64,000 nucleotides of DNA, taken from Platanthera guangdongensis. Taxonomy: Eukaryota > Streptophyta > Magnoliopsida > Asparagales > Orchidaceae. A model generated the notes under the pieces. The model saw only the letters and a list, made by a program, of their open reading frames with translations, was not told where the DNA came from and searched no databases. The stretch covers positions 62,850,822-62,914,821 of the forward strand of contig CM077162.1 of the NCBI GenBank assembly GCA_039583875.1, given 5' to 3'. The position numbers and the translations under genes were made by a program. Shown in pieces: positions 9,036-21,409 of this stretch; position 1 is the stretch's first letter, and every line of letters starts with the position of its first letter.

Positions 9036-11962
9036 CTATGAAAGTTTTTTTAAACAGATAGTAAAAATAGATAGTTCAGAAGAAGAGACAGAAGATGGAT
9101 TAGTGAATATAATTTTTCTTGTAGGATCTTCTGCTTCTCTTTGAGTCATCTTTAGGTCTTGAATGCCAATAAATTTCTGAGTAAAAGCTCTGGGCACAAC
9201 TGCCTCTAGATGTAGCTGCATATAAGCATTATGATCAAATAAGTTTTTCTTTACCTGGAATTTATCAAATTCCTTTTGCCTATAGGAAGACATTGTTGTG
9301 AACTAAGAAATATCCTTTCCTTCTGATTTGGCTTTGTTAATTTGAGATAGACCAATGAGTTCCTTCAATCTTGCCATTCTATAATCTGGATCTAGATCTG
9401 GATCATAAGTAGGAGAAAAAGGCCTTTCTGGGCTTGATCCTTGCTTTTGCTGAGAGCTGCATTGGGATGTTCTCTGTTGCTGTGAGCTGCCTTTAGAATA
9501 AGACATAGAAGGACTGTCTTGTTTCTGAGAACATCTGGAGGGATGTGAATAAGACGAAGATCTTTGATACTGAGAAACATTTCCTGAAGCACCTGCAGCT
9601 GGAGGAGGAGGAGGAGGTGGTCCTCTCCAAGACCGCTTAAGTGGAAAATCATATCTCTTTCTCTTCTTCCTTTCCTTTAGCTCATTTTTTGAGTATCTCA
9701 TCCAGTTAGGAGATTTTGGAGTGAGCTTTATATTATGGAGAACATAGTAGAGCATATCTGCTGTGGGATTTGGCTTAGGGGCAGCTTTTGCTGGAGCCTT
9801 CTTCTTGGCTTTCCTCTTCTTAGAAGTAGTATCTTGAGAATCATCAGATTCTTCATCATCGTCATCATTAGAAGAGGAGTTAGTTGGATTCTCATATAAG
9901 TCATGAATCTGTTTGAGCATATCTTCAAAAAGAAGAGGATGAGGATGAGGCCCAATAGATTCAGCCTGAGGCTGTACTGGAACAACAGACTCTGGTTGAA
10001 TTTTTGAAACAATTTGATCCTGAAAAGACTCATATTCTTGTTCAATATTAACAAACATAATCTCATCCATGTCTGACTTTGGGGATTCACATCAGCCATA
10101 TGTTGGTGGAGAGAATGCCTGAGGCTTAGTTATTGGCTCTGTAACATTATTAGAAACTAATAAGCTTGACCTGAGTTGATCCAAAATTTCAGGATTTATT
10201 GGGGATGAATAAAACGCTATATCTTTATACATATCTTAAACTGAAACAGTTGAAACTGGAAGATTGTTGCTATATACAGAATCAAAAGATTGTAATAAAG
10301 AAACTAAATCAACTGTGGGATTTATTATGAAACCACCAACAGTGCTTATGTCATTGTCTACATCATAGATAATATCAGTATCTGAATCATCATCAATAAT
10401 ATCAATAATTTCTGTTGAAACTTCTGCTTCTGGAGAGACTGCTGTTGCTGCTGCTGCTGCTGGAGGAGGAGTTGGAACTTCTTTATTGAACATTTCCCCT
10501 TGCCTAATTTCAGAGAGTCTTGAAGCCAGACCCCTAGAAGAAGAAGGGATAGAAGAGATGGAGGCAATTTAAGCAGATAGACGAGAGATGGTGTCAGTAA
10601 GAGGTGCAATGGCTTCATTTATGAGTTTTCTGAGAGTAGGAGTAATGAATTTTAGCAAATCATTTGAAACATCAGAAAAATTCAGATATAGATGTTTTGG
10701 ATCAGGAGTGGCATAGGGGTATGTATGTCCACATTTAGGACAGAGAGAAAATCCTAACTGAATATCTGTAAAAGGAATGTCAGGTAGATGGAGGGGATTA
10801 TCTGAGGATGAAGGGATATCTTGAGTGGATGAATGAATTGGTCATTGTGTTGGAGATGGAATGTTGGATGGAATTATGGTAGGAATGGTGGTAGTGATGG
10901 TTTCCTGGATGGGGGATTGAATTGGAGAATGGTGGATTGGAGAATGAAGTAGTGATGGTTGAGGAGGTGACATCAAGTTGAAATTTAACTGTGAAGAGGT
11001 GGATGGAATATCATCCAGATGATGATGAATAGGTGATTGAGGAGGTGGAGATGGTGTATCCTCATGGATAATGACTGGTGACTGTGGAGGTGATGGTGGT
11101 GGAAGAGGTGAAGTAGGAGGGATGATAGTGGATGGTTGCTGTTGAGGAGGTGCGGAATTCTGGTGGATGGAAGAACTTCTTCTGGAGGTGGGGGAGTGAC
11201 TATGACTGCCCTTGTGTCCTCTAAAGCTCCAGAGGAGGAGGCCCTGGATGGATTTGGGATAGTCCTCTCCCATTTTCCAAACAGAGCTGATGTAATCCTC
11301 TTGGAAGCATTGATGAAAGTGGTTTGGGAGATCAACAGTTTCGGGCACTTAGACTGAAGGAAGATCCCTAGGTTCCGTCCATATCCTCCAGATTTTCGTT
11401 TTAGCTTCTTCTTGATAGAATCAAAGAAAATTATTCCCCAGTTCACTGACTTCTTATTGACCAGGGTACACATCAACTTGAATTGGTGCCTTGTGATATG
11501 GTCATGAGCAGAATGTTTGCCCAATAACACTTTGCATACTAAATCTGCCAAAAACTTGTATTTTATAGACAGATTCTTTTCCAGTAAACGATTAGGGTTT
11601 CCCTGGGAGTGACCCAACCTATCTAGCATATCATTAATTTCACTACTAGATAACTCAATATCATCTTCCCCATTAACAAATCCAAAAACCTCATTTAAAA
11701 CATCTGGAGTTAAGATAACTTGATTACCAGAAATGGTGCCAACAATGGCTTGGGTATCCTGAAGCTTTGCAGTAAACATCCATTCCTTTATCTCTGAAAC
11801 TAGGAGTTTGATTCTAGTTGTCATGAAGTACTGTAGATTACGAGCTTCGAACAAATGAAGGATATCCTTGAATATTTGATCCGAGTGACTGAAAGATTCA
11901 AGGTCGATATCAAAACCAACATCAAATTTCATGTTTGAGAGGAGGGCTGGATAAATCGCCAT
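9036..11962 (-). pseudogene. ORF2 of element C (broken)
   Basis: It starts at ATG 11962 (MAIYPALLSNMKFDVGFDID), where the family N-terminal domain of ~240 residues is intact to about 11240. This domain includes the blocks KYKFLADLV, LLGKHSAHDHI and SALFGKWERT. The middle is Pro/Ser-rich and shifts frame several times. A C-P-K-C-G-H motif is at 10725-10742. The open stretch 9303-10070 carries an acidic run, a basic cluster KKRKAKKKAPAKAAPK that could be a nuclear signal, and the start of the conserved C-terminal domain. That domain ends in 9036-9293 (AVVPR near 9205). No membrane segment is visible. This is not a working gene. Confidence 0.85.
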
Positions 11963-11964
11963 TG

Positions 11965-11985
11965 CTGTGCAAAAAGTAACAAGAG
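11965..11985 (-). promoter_or_regulatory. 3' splice-site-like sequence 2 nt before the ORF2 ATG of C
   Basis: On the minus strand TTGTTACTTTTTGCACAG is followed by CA and the ATG. A pyrimidine tract and CAG at this spot are shared by C, D, E and H, although the surrounding bases differ. Confidence 0.5.
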
Positions 11986-12036
11986 ATCAGGTGCAAGAGA
12001 ACTGAAAAGTGCAGGATGGAGTTCGATGAAAACCCT

Positions 12037-12330
12037 ATTATAAGTTTTTAGAAGGAGAAACAGCGAACTCCATCTTGCGGAAAAGAAAAGCTTCAAGCTC
12101 AGGTCGACAAAAAAATTTCATAAAGAAATGATATCGTCGATCTCAATTTGAAGCAGGGGAAAATAGATCGTCGATCTCTGTTCGACGAAATAATTTATGA
12201 AGCAAGGTCGTCGATCTCCGTTCCGAAAAAATGACTTCACAGAGAGATTTTGTCGATCTCAGTTCGACAAAAAATTCTCAGGAAGAGTTCACAGATCGTC
12301 GACCTCCGTTCGGCGAAAAGTGACCAATTC
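12037..12330 (-). promoter_or_regulatory. Pre-ORF2 region of C: palindrome array and TATA-like box
   Basis: About five to six GTCGA units occupy 12095-12320, between the pol end and ORF2. A TATA-like CTTATAAT lies at 12037-12044, about 75 bp before the ORF2 ATG. The layout matches the same place in E and H. Confidence 0.65.
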
Positions 12331-12368
12331 TTGAAAACTCAGACATAAATCAAATTAGGCCTTCTCCA

Positions 12369-13107
12369 TTAATCATGCTTAGATGATTTAAAAAAGGACA
12401 GATGTTTCTTCTCATCTAATGGTTTAATGAAGATGTCTGCTTTTTGCAAATCAATAGAGATAAAGACAAGGTTAATTTTCTTTTTGTCTACACAATCTCT
12501 ATTGAGATGATGCCTTATTTATATATACTTGGTTCTACTATGATGCACTAGATTTTGTGCAATGGAAATTGCACTGTTACTATCACAAAATATAGCTGAA
12601 TTATTTAGATTGTAACCATAATCCAGGAGATGATTTTGAATCCATAATATTTGTGAACAACAACTGCCAGCTGCTATGTATTCAGCTTTTGCAGTTGAAG
12701 ATGACACAGATATCTGTTTCTTACAAAACCAAGACACAAGCCTATCACCAAGGAACTGGCATGTTCCTGATGTGCTTTTTCTGTCCACTCTACATCCAGC
12801 ATAGTCAGAATCTGAGAAACCAGTTAAGTCAAATTCTGACTCTGTTGGATACCAGAGTGCTAGATTTGGGCAACCTTTTATATATCTCAAAATACTTTTT
12901 AAGAAAATAAGGTGAGATTCTTTAGGGTTCACTTGGAACCTAGCATAAAGGCATGTAACAAACATAATATTTGGCCTACTAGTTGTGAGATACAACAAGG
13001 ACCCAACAATAGCCCTATATATTTTTTGATCAACTGGCTTGCCCTGTTCATCAGAATCAATCACAACATTGGAATCCATGAGTGTTTTCATTGCGGTGGC
13101 ATCAGAC
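12369..13107 (-). pseudogene. pol of element C, 3' part (RNase H)
   Basis: It encodes the end of reverse transcriptase and the RNase H domain: GFSDSDYAGCRVDRKSTSG, STAKAEYIAAGSC and CDSNSAISIA are visible. STAKAEY replaces the usual STAEAEY, so an acidic residue is changed. The upstream end is cut by element D at 13107, and the coding sequence resumes at 58302. A predicted protein start near 13163 would be partly LTR sequence of D and is not real. Confidence 0.88.
13103..13107. repeat. Left target-site duplication of D (CAGAC)
   Basis: CAGAC directly before the left LTR of D matches CAGAC at 58297-58301 directly after its right LTR. This proves that the two LTRs, 42 kb apart, belong to one insertion. 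Confidence 0.92.
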
Positions 13108-14318
13108 TGAAAGTGAGGGTTAGGTCTACAATACTCTAGATGGGTCCCCAAAAACCAACTCAAGTCTTTTGATCAAGAGACTTGCAACCAGGAATCACTT
13201 TTGAAGGGAGATGACAACCCTTTATAGAGGTGGGGGTGAGAGAGTTGATTTTGTCTTCTCTTTCTCAATAAACTGAGAAGACTTAAGTGGATTGATGTTT
13301 AGAAAAAGCTCCCCCTGAAATATTGAATGGTTCAGGAAGATTTAGAAGCTTTGCTGCAGGGTGATAGGCCTTCACAGTGATGATGTCTCCAACAAGCTTT
13401 TAGACTGATATTGATTAGTTGTCTCTTGAAAGCTTGGAGCCGATAAAGAACTCTGATGATGATTATCTGATTGATGCTGCAGAGTTCTTCTTTTTCTCTA
13501 GGAAGCCTTTTCTGTCGTTCTATTCACTGTATATGTATGTGCCTCTTCGTTCTCTGTATTCTCTGAAAAGCTTTCTTAATGATCGTGGATTATACTCTGT
13601 CTATGTCCCTCCTTTTTTTGTTTCTATATGTATTGAAGTCCAAAAACATTCCTTTTTATCATTCTGCAGGAATCGAGGAGAGAACCAAATGGATACAAAA
13701 ACTGCAATAAATGATTCCCTCAACTGTCTTTGGCATGTAATAAAATATAATAACTCCGTGAAGAACTGTAGTTAATGCTGTAATAGAAACGGTCATAATC
13801 CTTGAAAACATCAACATTAACTACCAGAGATTTGATGTCATAAATAGTATTGACAAAATAAGAATGAATTCTTCAAGATAGTTGAGCAATAGGGCAGTTG
13901 AACACAGAACAATAATCGCTGAGCTGAGATAGAAGATTGTCGAGCTGAGACAGGAAATCGTAGATCTGAATTCCGAGATCGTCGAGATGAGATCAACAAT
14001 CTGCGATCTGAGATATCCGAAAACTGAAGAGAAAGCGTCGACCTGAGCTCGTAGATCATCGAGCTGAGTTCAGAGACTAATCTCTGAGATCGTCGATCGG
14101 AGATCGACGATCGTCGATCTGAGTTCGACGAAAGTCGAACTGATTTGAAATTCATACTTAACTTCTGAGTCTTGGTCTTTGAAATGACATCCAATGCTGG
14201 TCTTTGTGAAGCCTGTTCTACTAAGACTAACTTAGACCTAGACTTTGACTCTGACTATACAAGTGAGTCAATCACCCTATGAGTGAACCTAGCCCAAATC
14301 AACCATGGGGTTCCAACA
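13108..14318 (-). repeat. 3' LTR of D (1211 bp, internally deleted)
   Basis: Ends are TGAAAGTGAGGG and GGTTCCAACA. Compared with the 1493-bp right LTR, about 0.28 kb is missing after position ~13145, where the sequence jumps into TCCCCAAAAACC. The array is at 13915-14140. The antisense open frame 13419-13775 is also present in the other LTR, but only because the two LTRs are copies. Confidence 0.9.
13910..14140 (-). repeat. GTCGA palindrome array in the D 3' LTR
   Basis: Seven to nine units with TCGTCGA/TCGACGA half-sites. It corresponds to the array at 57893-58120 in the other LTR. Confidence 0.85.
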
Positions 14319-14335
14319 ATCTCCCCCTATTTGGG
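14319..14335 (-). promoter_or_regulatory. Polypurine tract of D
   Basis: ATCTCCCCCTATTTGGG on the plus strand, next to the LTR. Confidence 0.85.
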
Positions 14336-14498
14336 TGAGGTTACTCAAAAACAAAAACGATAACAAAAAGCAATATAGTGCTATAGATATCTGATATAAA
14401 GTTGAAATAATCAACAGATATAGTATAGCATGTAACTCACAAATAATTCAGTCAAATTAGCAAAACAAAACAACTAATCTATAAGGAGTTCAGATGAC

Positions 14499-16408
14499 TT
14501 AGGATTTATCAGAAGGAGGAGCAGAAGAGGGCTTAGAAAACATGATCTTTCTGGAGGGATCTTCTGCTTCTTTCTTTGTCATCTTCATATCTTGACCTCC
14601 TAGAACTTTCTGAGAAGTAGCTCTAGGCACAACTGCTTCAGGATGAAGAGACATATACTCTGATGGATCAAATACTTTCTTGTTGACTTGTAATCTGTTA
14701 AGTTCTTTCTCTCTATATGATGACATAGTAGTGAATTTAGAGGGGTCTTGACCTTCTTTCCTGGCTTTATTCATTTGAGAGAGCCCAATTAATTCATTAA
14801 GCCTTGCCATTCTGAAGTTGGGGTCAAGCTCAGGTTCAAGAGGAGGAGAAGGAGGTCTCTCTGAATTTGCTACCTGGTCTGCCTTAAGAGAAGAAATTCT
14901 GAACTGAGTAGATTGGTCCTGGAAATTTGTAGACACTGTATGTTGCTGTTTCTGACTGGAGTATAAAGACCTAGGAGGTGGAACTACACTAAACTTTCCT
15001 TTTGACTTTCTTGAAGTAAAAGATCTTTGAGAGGATGAATGCTTATCAGAAGATCCAGCTGGAGGAGGATTTGAAGATCTGTCTTGCCTTTGATAGGTCT
15101 GGGTAATAGAAGGAGATCTTTGAGCTGCTGATCCAGAGGCTCCTGCTGCTGGAGGATGAGGAGGAGGAGGACCTCTCTTAAACTTCTGAGGTGGAGGAGA
15201 GTATCTCCTGCTCTTCATCCTAGCTTTTTGATCATTCTTAGACAACCACATCCACTTTTCCATACCAGGGTATGGTGTAATCCCTTTCAATATGTAGTAA
15301 GGGGTATCATTTGTATTACCTGGTTTGGGAGCAGCCTTTATTTTCTTAGATATTTTCTTCTTCTTAGGATCAGAATCAGAATACTCTGAATCATCATCTT
15401 GATCTTCATCAGATGATCCTATATCATAAAGAGCATCAATCTCTCTAATCATTTTTATGGGAATTTCCTTAATAGCTGGAGGAGGGACCACTTTAGCAAT
15501 GTCTGCTTCAGTTTCCATAGCAATGTCTTGAGTAAGAATGTCATCAAGACTGGGAATTAGACTGTCATCCATAACATAGGATGGCCTAGGAGGGCTAGAT
15601 AGCTGATCATCAGGATGTACTGCTAGAAGAACTACCAAACTTGCCTTCAGCTGTTCGAGAACTTTAGAAGTTATAGGAGGAGAGCAGCACACAATATCCA
15701 AACAAGATGGCTTGGGCCTTGGAAGACAATTAAGATAACTTGTGCAGAAAGAATTTAATAGCTCAAAAATATCCACTGTGGGATTGGTGCAACAATCACC
15801 AACAGTTACCACTACTGGAAGAGTTACTTCTTCTAAGTCTGTATCAAGAGTTATTGATTCTGAATCTGTATCAATATCAGTAGCTTCTGTATGTATAACT
15901 ATCTGAGTTTCTGAAAGAACAAATAATTGGTCTTCTGAAGGAACATCTAACTGTATTTCTGAAGGAACATCTGCTGCTAAAACTGCTGAGGGGAGCAAGG
16001 GAGCTTCTTCATTGGATATCTCCCCCTGCCTGGCTGCAGAGGCTTCTGTAGTCAGGCCCCCAGAAGAAGAAGCAGAGGATAGAGCAGCAACTCTTTGGGT
16101 AAGAGTGTTGATAGAGGCAGTTAGCGGAGCAATAAGTTGAGCTATAAGAATCTCCAATGAAGGAGAAATAAATTGCAGAAGATCATTAGCTATAATGGAG
16201 AAATTTAGGTAAGGGGGTTCAGGTTCAGAGGTTGAGCAAGGAGTTCTATGTCCACAGTGTGAGCAAACAGATAATGCAGAAAAGAAGTCTGTGCGAGTGA
16301 AGTCAGAAAAATGTGATGATGGAGGGGCAGCAGGTGGAAGAGATGTTGAGGGAACATTTGTTGATGGAACTGTTGTTGGTGGATAAATGATGGGAGAAGA
16401 AATGTGCT
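14499..16408 (-). pseudogene. ORF2 of element D, C-terminal part
   Basis: The frame is open on the minus strand from the E insertion point (16408) to the stop at 14499. It shows C-S-H-C-G-H (16248-16265), a coiled-coil-like stretch (LEILIAQLIAPLTASINTLT), an acidic Ser/Asp run (SSDEDQDDDSEYSDSD), a basic cluster PKKKKISKKIKAAPK, a Pro/Ser/Arg-rich region and the conserved C-terminal domain with RMARLNELIGLSQMNKAR and YMSLHPEAVVPRA. The N-terminal part is at 28249-29119 on the other side of E. It is counted as a pseudogene because it is split and the N-terminal part has a stop. Confidence 0.85.
16404..16408. repeat. Left target-site duplication of E (GTGCT)
   Basis: GTGCT matches 28244-28248 on the right side of E. 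Confidence 0.92.
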
Positions 16409-17894
16409 TGAAAGTGGAGGATAAGATATATCTTAACTCTAGAGGCGGGGGGGGGGGGGGGGGTGAATAGAGTATATTAAAATAATTTTCAAGATAAAAA
16501 TTATTTATAGTGGAAGACTTAATTTAAATAATATGTGTATATTGTTGCAGAAAATAAAAATATGAAAGCAAGAAATAAAACAACATAGCACACAACAAAA
16601 CACAAAGAAGCAACCAGAGGACACAAGGAGCTATAGTGGTTCCCTAATCAATCTGTGTACATCCACTCTTCTACCACCCTAAGTAGGAATCCACTGCAGG
16701 ATGAGTTGATCAGGTGTCCTGGGCACCAATGAGCTTTTGATAAAGTGCTCAAAAATCAAATTAGATTTTTTGATCAGGTGTCTTGCCATCACTGAGTTTT
16801 GACAAGGTCTCAGAAACCAACATAAACTTTTGAAGGGAGTTTGATAAACACTTTACAGCAGAGAGACAGAGAGAGGTGAGATGATCTTCTCTGTCAACAA
16901 TCAGAGAGAAGATAGTGGATGCTGTCAAAGCTCCCCCTGAGATCTTGAGTTGTTCAGGAAGTGAAGCTTTGCAATAGGGTGATAGGCCTTCAGAAGATTA
17001 GATCTCCAGCAAAAGATGATTCCAGCAGCAGCTGAAATGTGTGGTGTCTGGAGTCTTGAATGATAAGGCCTTTGAACACTGGAATCAAAAGGGATCTAGA
17101 AATTTCAGTATATTGATCTCCTTCAGTGATGTGTGTTCCTGTAAGAATTCTATGACTGTGAATATCTGCAACTTTTTTTTCTCTTTCTTGTTGTTGTTGT
17201 TAACCAGCAGAATGAATAATCTTTTATTCCTTAGATCTGAATAGAATAATTCTCTATCCAAGATAGCCGTTATCATGTCATAAATGACTTCCTTAAATGC
17301 ATTTTATCTTCTGGAGGAAAGTCCAATAAAACATTCCTTTAAAATCTCCTTGAAACTTGCTCCAGATTAATTGAAACGGCTACAAAATTCTTGAAATAAA
17401 TGCTGGGAACAAATAGAAGGGAATACCAAAACTGACTGAATTTGAATCTTGAAAAACGTCGATTTCTCCAGAAAAACGTCGACCTGAGCTCAACTATCGT
17501 TGAACTGAGCTCAGCGACTGGACTTAGACTGAAGCAGAAATCGTCGATCTGAGCTCAACTATCGTCGAACTGAGCTTAGAGATAGGGAAACATACTAGAG
17601 ACAGGAACGTCGATCTGAGCTCGAAGATCACTGAACGGAGTTCGATGACTCGTTGGAGTGAGCTCAGAGATCGTCAAATGGAGTTCGACGATTCGTCGAC
17701 CTGAGCTCGACGAAATGACTTAGTCTCCTGAACTGAAATATCTGGTCTTGAGGGTCTTGAGGGCAGCATTCAAACCTAAATACTAACCCTTAGACTCAAT
17801 CTAATTGACCTTTAGATCTATACAAGGAGGTCAAAACAAATTTACTAAAGGACATAGTGATCCTTGCCCAAATCAGTAATAGGGTGTTCCAACA
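16409..17894 (-). repeat. 3' LTR of E (1486 bp)
   Basis: Ends are TGAAAGTGGAGG and GTGTTCCAACA. A G run of about 18-20 at 16446-16463 sits in the conserved CACCCCCC block, far longer than the five to seven usual here. The array is at 17455-17715. Two related ~65-bp units with TTGATCAGGTG and GAGCTTTTGA lie at 16700-16830. Confidence 0.92.
17455..17715 (-). repeat. GTCGA palindrome array in the E 3' LTR
   Basis: About eight to ten units, with half-sites TCGTCGA and TCGACGA separated by CTGAGC-like spacers. Confidence 0.88.
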
Positions 17895-17911
17895 ATCTCC
17901 CCCTATTTGGG
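17895..17911 (-). promoter_or_regulatory. Polypurine tract of E
   Basis: ATCTCCCCCTATTTGGG next to the 3' LTR, as in C, D and H. Confidence 0.85.
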
Positions 17912-18037
17912 TTAGGAATACTATTTACAGATATTGGAAAAATAAAAACATACAATGCAGAAATATAAAAAAACATTGCAGAAATACAGATATAATCACA
18001 GATAGTCAGAAATAGGTATCACTGTCAGCTTACAAAA

Positions 18038-20943
18038 TCATTCTTTCTCCTTGCTCTTTTTGAGAACTATTTCTCTGTTAGGGTTAAGAGCTTCTTTCTT
18101 GGATCTTCGGTCATCATCTGCACCTAGAAAAGTTTGATGTTTTGTCCTGGGGACTACAGCTTCTGGGTGCAGCTTCATATAACTTTCTGAGTCAAAGAAT
18201 TTGATGGAAGAATATCTCTCAAGTTCTTTCTTTCTCTGTTCTGATAGAGTGGTGAAATTTGATGTGTCTCTTCCTTGTTCTCTAGCCTTTTTAATTTGGT
18301 CTAATGCAGCCAACTCTTTCATTCTTGCTGTCCAGGAATTAGGATTGTTCTCTGGGTCTTCAAATGGAATAGGAGGTTCATATCTGTTTGAAGAGTCATC
18401 AGGAGTAGCTCTGGAAGAAACTGGATCTCTTAGCTTATAATGGAAAGGACTAGATGTAGTGTCAATGGGACCTTGTCATTCTCTATGATAAGGATGTTGC
18501 CTGGAATATCCTTTATTATACACTCTGAGTTCTCTTTGATTACCTCTGAACTGTCCTCTTCTTGGTTGGTAACCTCTAGACTGATTTCCTCTTTGCTGAG
18601 ATCTTCCTTGAAATTGATATGAACTTTGGCTTTTAGCAGTAGATTGAAAGGCATAACTTCCACCTGTACCTGCATCAGGTGAAGGAGGAGGAGGAGGAGG
18701 ATTGAAAAGGGATGAACCTTTGTCATACTTCCTTTTCTTTTTCATGGCTTTCAGTTCATTTCTGGAGTACTGCATCCATGGTTCTGTAATCTAGCAATCA
18801 TGCAATATATAATAAGGAACATCATTTGCATCTTTAACCTTCTCTGGGGGAACTCTCTTCATGGCCTTGCTTCTTGCTTTCCTTTTCCTTGTAATTTTTG
18901 CAGAGGAATCATCAGAGTCAGTTCTAAACTGATCACTGTCTGAACTTTGTGGATTAGCATACAATGCATCAATCCTGTTGATATATTCTTTCTGTTGTTG
19001 AGGCTGAGCAGAAGAAATAACAGCAGGAACAGCAACAGGAGAAACAACAGCAGCAGGAATTGGAACAGAAACAACACTGGCAAAAGGAACTATAACAGCA
19101 GGTTCAAAAAAAAATTTCAGAAAAAATAAGCTCAGATACAACAGGCTCAAAATCAATTGCCTCTGTCATATGCACATCCTCAGAAACTGAAACAGCAACA
19201 TCAGAACTAACTAAAACATCAACAGCAGCAGCAGTAATTTCAACATTGTCCACAGCCTGGACAAAATCTATAAAAGAGGCTAAAATGCTGGGCTCACAGC
19301 AAGAAATAGGCACAATGGCCTTAGTAAGGTCTTCAGTATGCTGGTCTGGAAGGCAGCTGAAATATACAGAATCAAATACTGATAGTAGTGACCTGAGATC
19401 CACTATAATGACTGCAACTGGAGCTTGAACTGGAGTTACTGCAGCAGGAAATCTCTCAGCTTCATAAGGCATCTCCCCCCTGCCTAGATTCAGTGATAAC
19501 TGGATCAAGGCACCCAGTAGAAGGGATTGCCTGAGGAGGAAGAATAGAGGATAGCCTGGCAGACAACTCCTGAACAGTTTTCAGAAGTGGAGCCAATGAA
19601 GTCTCCAGCAATAGTGATAGCCTTGGAGCTATCAGCTCATATAGCTTGTCTGCAATAGCTGGAAGGTCTACTTGCTCAAGAGGGACTTGAGTAGAGGTAG
19701 GGATGGATGTGGTAGAGATGAAAGTTGGAGCAGCAGGAGATGTTGTTGGAGAAACTGTGGATGGTGGAAGTGACGGTTAAGATATTGGAATTGTGGAGAT
19801 GGAAGATAATGGAGTGGAGATGGATGGTGTGAATGATGGTTGAGCAATGATTTCCTGAAGTAATTATTAATAAGAAGTGGATGATGATGGTGGCTCAAGA
19901 GGGGATGAAGGAGAATCATCCATATAGGAATCATCTAGAAGAGTGAATGATGGAATATGAGATGATGAATCAATGTCCATATGTGGGTAGTGATGTAGTG
20001 GATGGAAGATTTCTTCAGTTGATGTTGGAGTTGGAGAAGGGATTGAAGTTGGAGATGGGATGGAAATGGGGGATGAAATTATGATAGTGGATGTGATTGT
20101 TGTTGATGAAACAATAGGTGGAGAAGGAGGAGATGATGAGGCAGGCAAATCTTCTGCAGGGGCAGAAACCTGAGGGGAAGAGACTGAAATAGTCCTTGTG
20201 CCTGAAGAAGAGATTGCAGAGGCTCTGCTGGGCTTTACAATCTGCCTGTCCCATTTCCCAAATAGGGCACAGGTAAGCCTCTTGTAGGCATTGATGTGTA
20301 TTCCATTGGACACAAGCAGGTCAGGGCATCTATTGTGAAGAAACAGCCCTAAAATCCTCCCAAAATTAACAAAATTCTTGTTAATTTTCTTCTTGATCAA
20401 ATCAAAAAACACTTCTCCCCAGTTCAGCTGCTTCTTGTCCACCAAGGCACCCATCAAACAGAGCTGATATCTAGAGATGGTATCATGAGCATAGTGTTTT
20501 GCCAACAACACTTTCCCAACTACATCAGCAAGAAATTTGTACTCAACTGACAGATTCTTCTTAAGCAATTTATTAGGGTTAGCTGCTGAATGGTCCATCC
20601 TCTCAAGCATAATTGAAAATTCTTCTCCAGAAAGCTCAATAAAATCTTCACAAGAATTTAATTGAAATACCTCTGTCAAAACAGCAGGTGTTAAAGGTAC
20701 CTGAGTTCCTGAGATGTTTCCGATCACAGTGTTCTGATCCAGATTGTGGGCAGTATACACCCATTCCTTTATTTCATCTGCAGCCAATTTGATCCTTGTA
20801 GACATTATGTTAACTAACTGTTGGTCCTTGAAGAGTTCCAGAATGTCCTTGAATATTTGATCACTGTTATCGAAAGAATCCATGTCTATATCAAAGCCAG
20901 TATCAAATTTCATGGCTGCCAGGATTGCGACTGAAATTGCCAT
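18038..20943 (-). pseudogene. ORF2 of element E (several stops and frameshifts)
   Basis: The start is ATG 20943 (MAISVAILAAMKFDTGFDID), 6 nt after a CAG acceptor-like site. The N-terminal domain and Pro/Ser-rich middle are open to about 19867. Then frames change: 19104-19508 is Ala/Val-rich, and 18791-19156 has the IDALYANPQSSDSD acidic block and the basic KRKARSKAMKR. 18476-18775 is Arg/Gly/Gln-rich, and 18038-18322 is the C-terminal domain (YMKLHPEAVVPRT). H has the same protein in one piece. Confidence 0.88.
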
Positions 20944-20949
20944 TGATTC

Positions 20950-20970
20950 CTGCAAAAAAAAATGAACAAA
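20950..20970 (-). promoter_or_regulatory. 3' splice-site-like sequence before the ORF2 ATG of E
   Basis: On the minus strand a run of nine T is followed by GCAG, then GAATCA and the ATG. The position is equivalent to the sites in C, D and H. Confidence 0.55.
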
Positions 20971-21057
20971 CACAAGCGCAAGTGCAAAAACGTTTGGAGG
21001 GAAAGAGAAATTTTGCAGAGAGTATGAAAGCGCAAAGGCAGAACGACGGCCGAAAAA

Positions 21058-21330
21058 TGAGTTTTATATTAGGGTTCGACGCAGATAAGGAAAGATCGTT
21101 GAACTCCGTTCGACGATCTGGGCTTCTAAAGGATACTGAAAGGTCATCAACATCGTCGATCTCCGTTCGACGATATTGGAGAGCGTCGAGCTCCGTTCGA
21201 CGATCACTGACCGGAAGAAGATAGCTTAGTACTATCTGGAAAGCGCTGAACTCCGTTCTACGATTTCTAAGAACGTCTATCTCCGTTCAACGATCTTTGG
21301 GAAAAACGTCGAGCACAGTTCAGAGACTAG
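21058..21330 (-). promoter_or_regulatory. Pre-ORF2 array and TATA-like box of E
   Basis: Six to seven GTCGA units with the spacer CTCCGT lie at 21085-21325. TAATATAAAAC follows at about 21058-21070, ~120 bp before the ORF2 ATG. H has the same TATA-like sequence. Confidence 0.7.
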
Positions 21331-21409
21331 AAACACCCTATAGATACAAAAATAAAATCAAATTGTTTGCCTAGTCTTGGTCATTTATAGATTTTTAAAA
21401 TCTTGGATC

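Noticed and set aside
12519..13163. RNase H ORF of C starting at 13163
   Set aside because: The first ~18 codons are LTR sequence of D; the real coding sequence was cut at 13107 and continues at 58302.
13419..13775. 118-residue antisense ORF present in both LTRs of D (also 57397-57753)
   Set aside because: Conservation is explained by the LTRs being copies of each other; low-complexity Ser/Phe-rich and antisense to the element.
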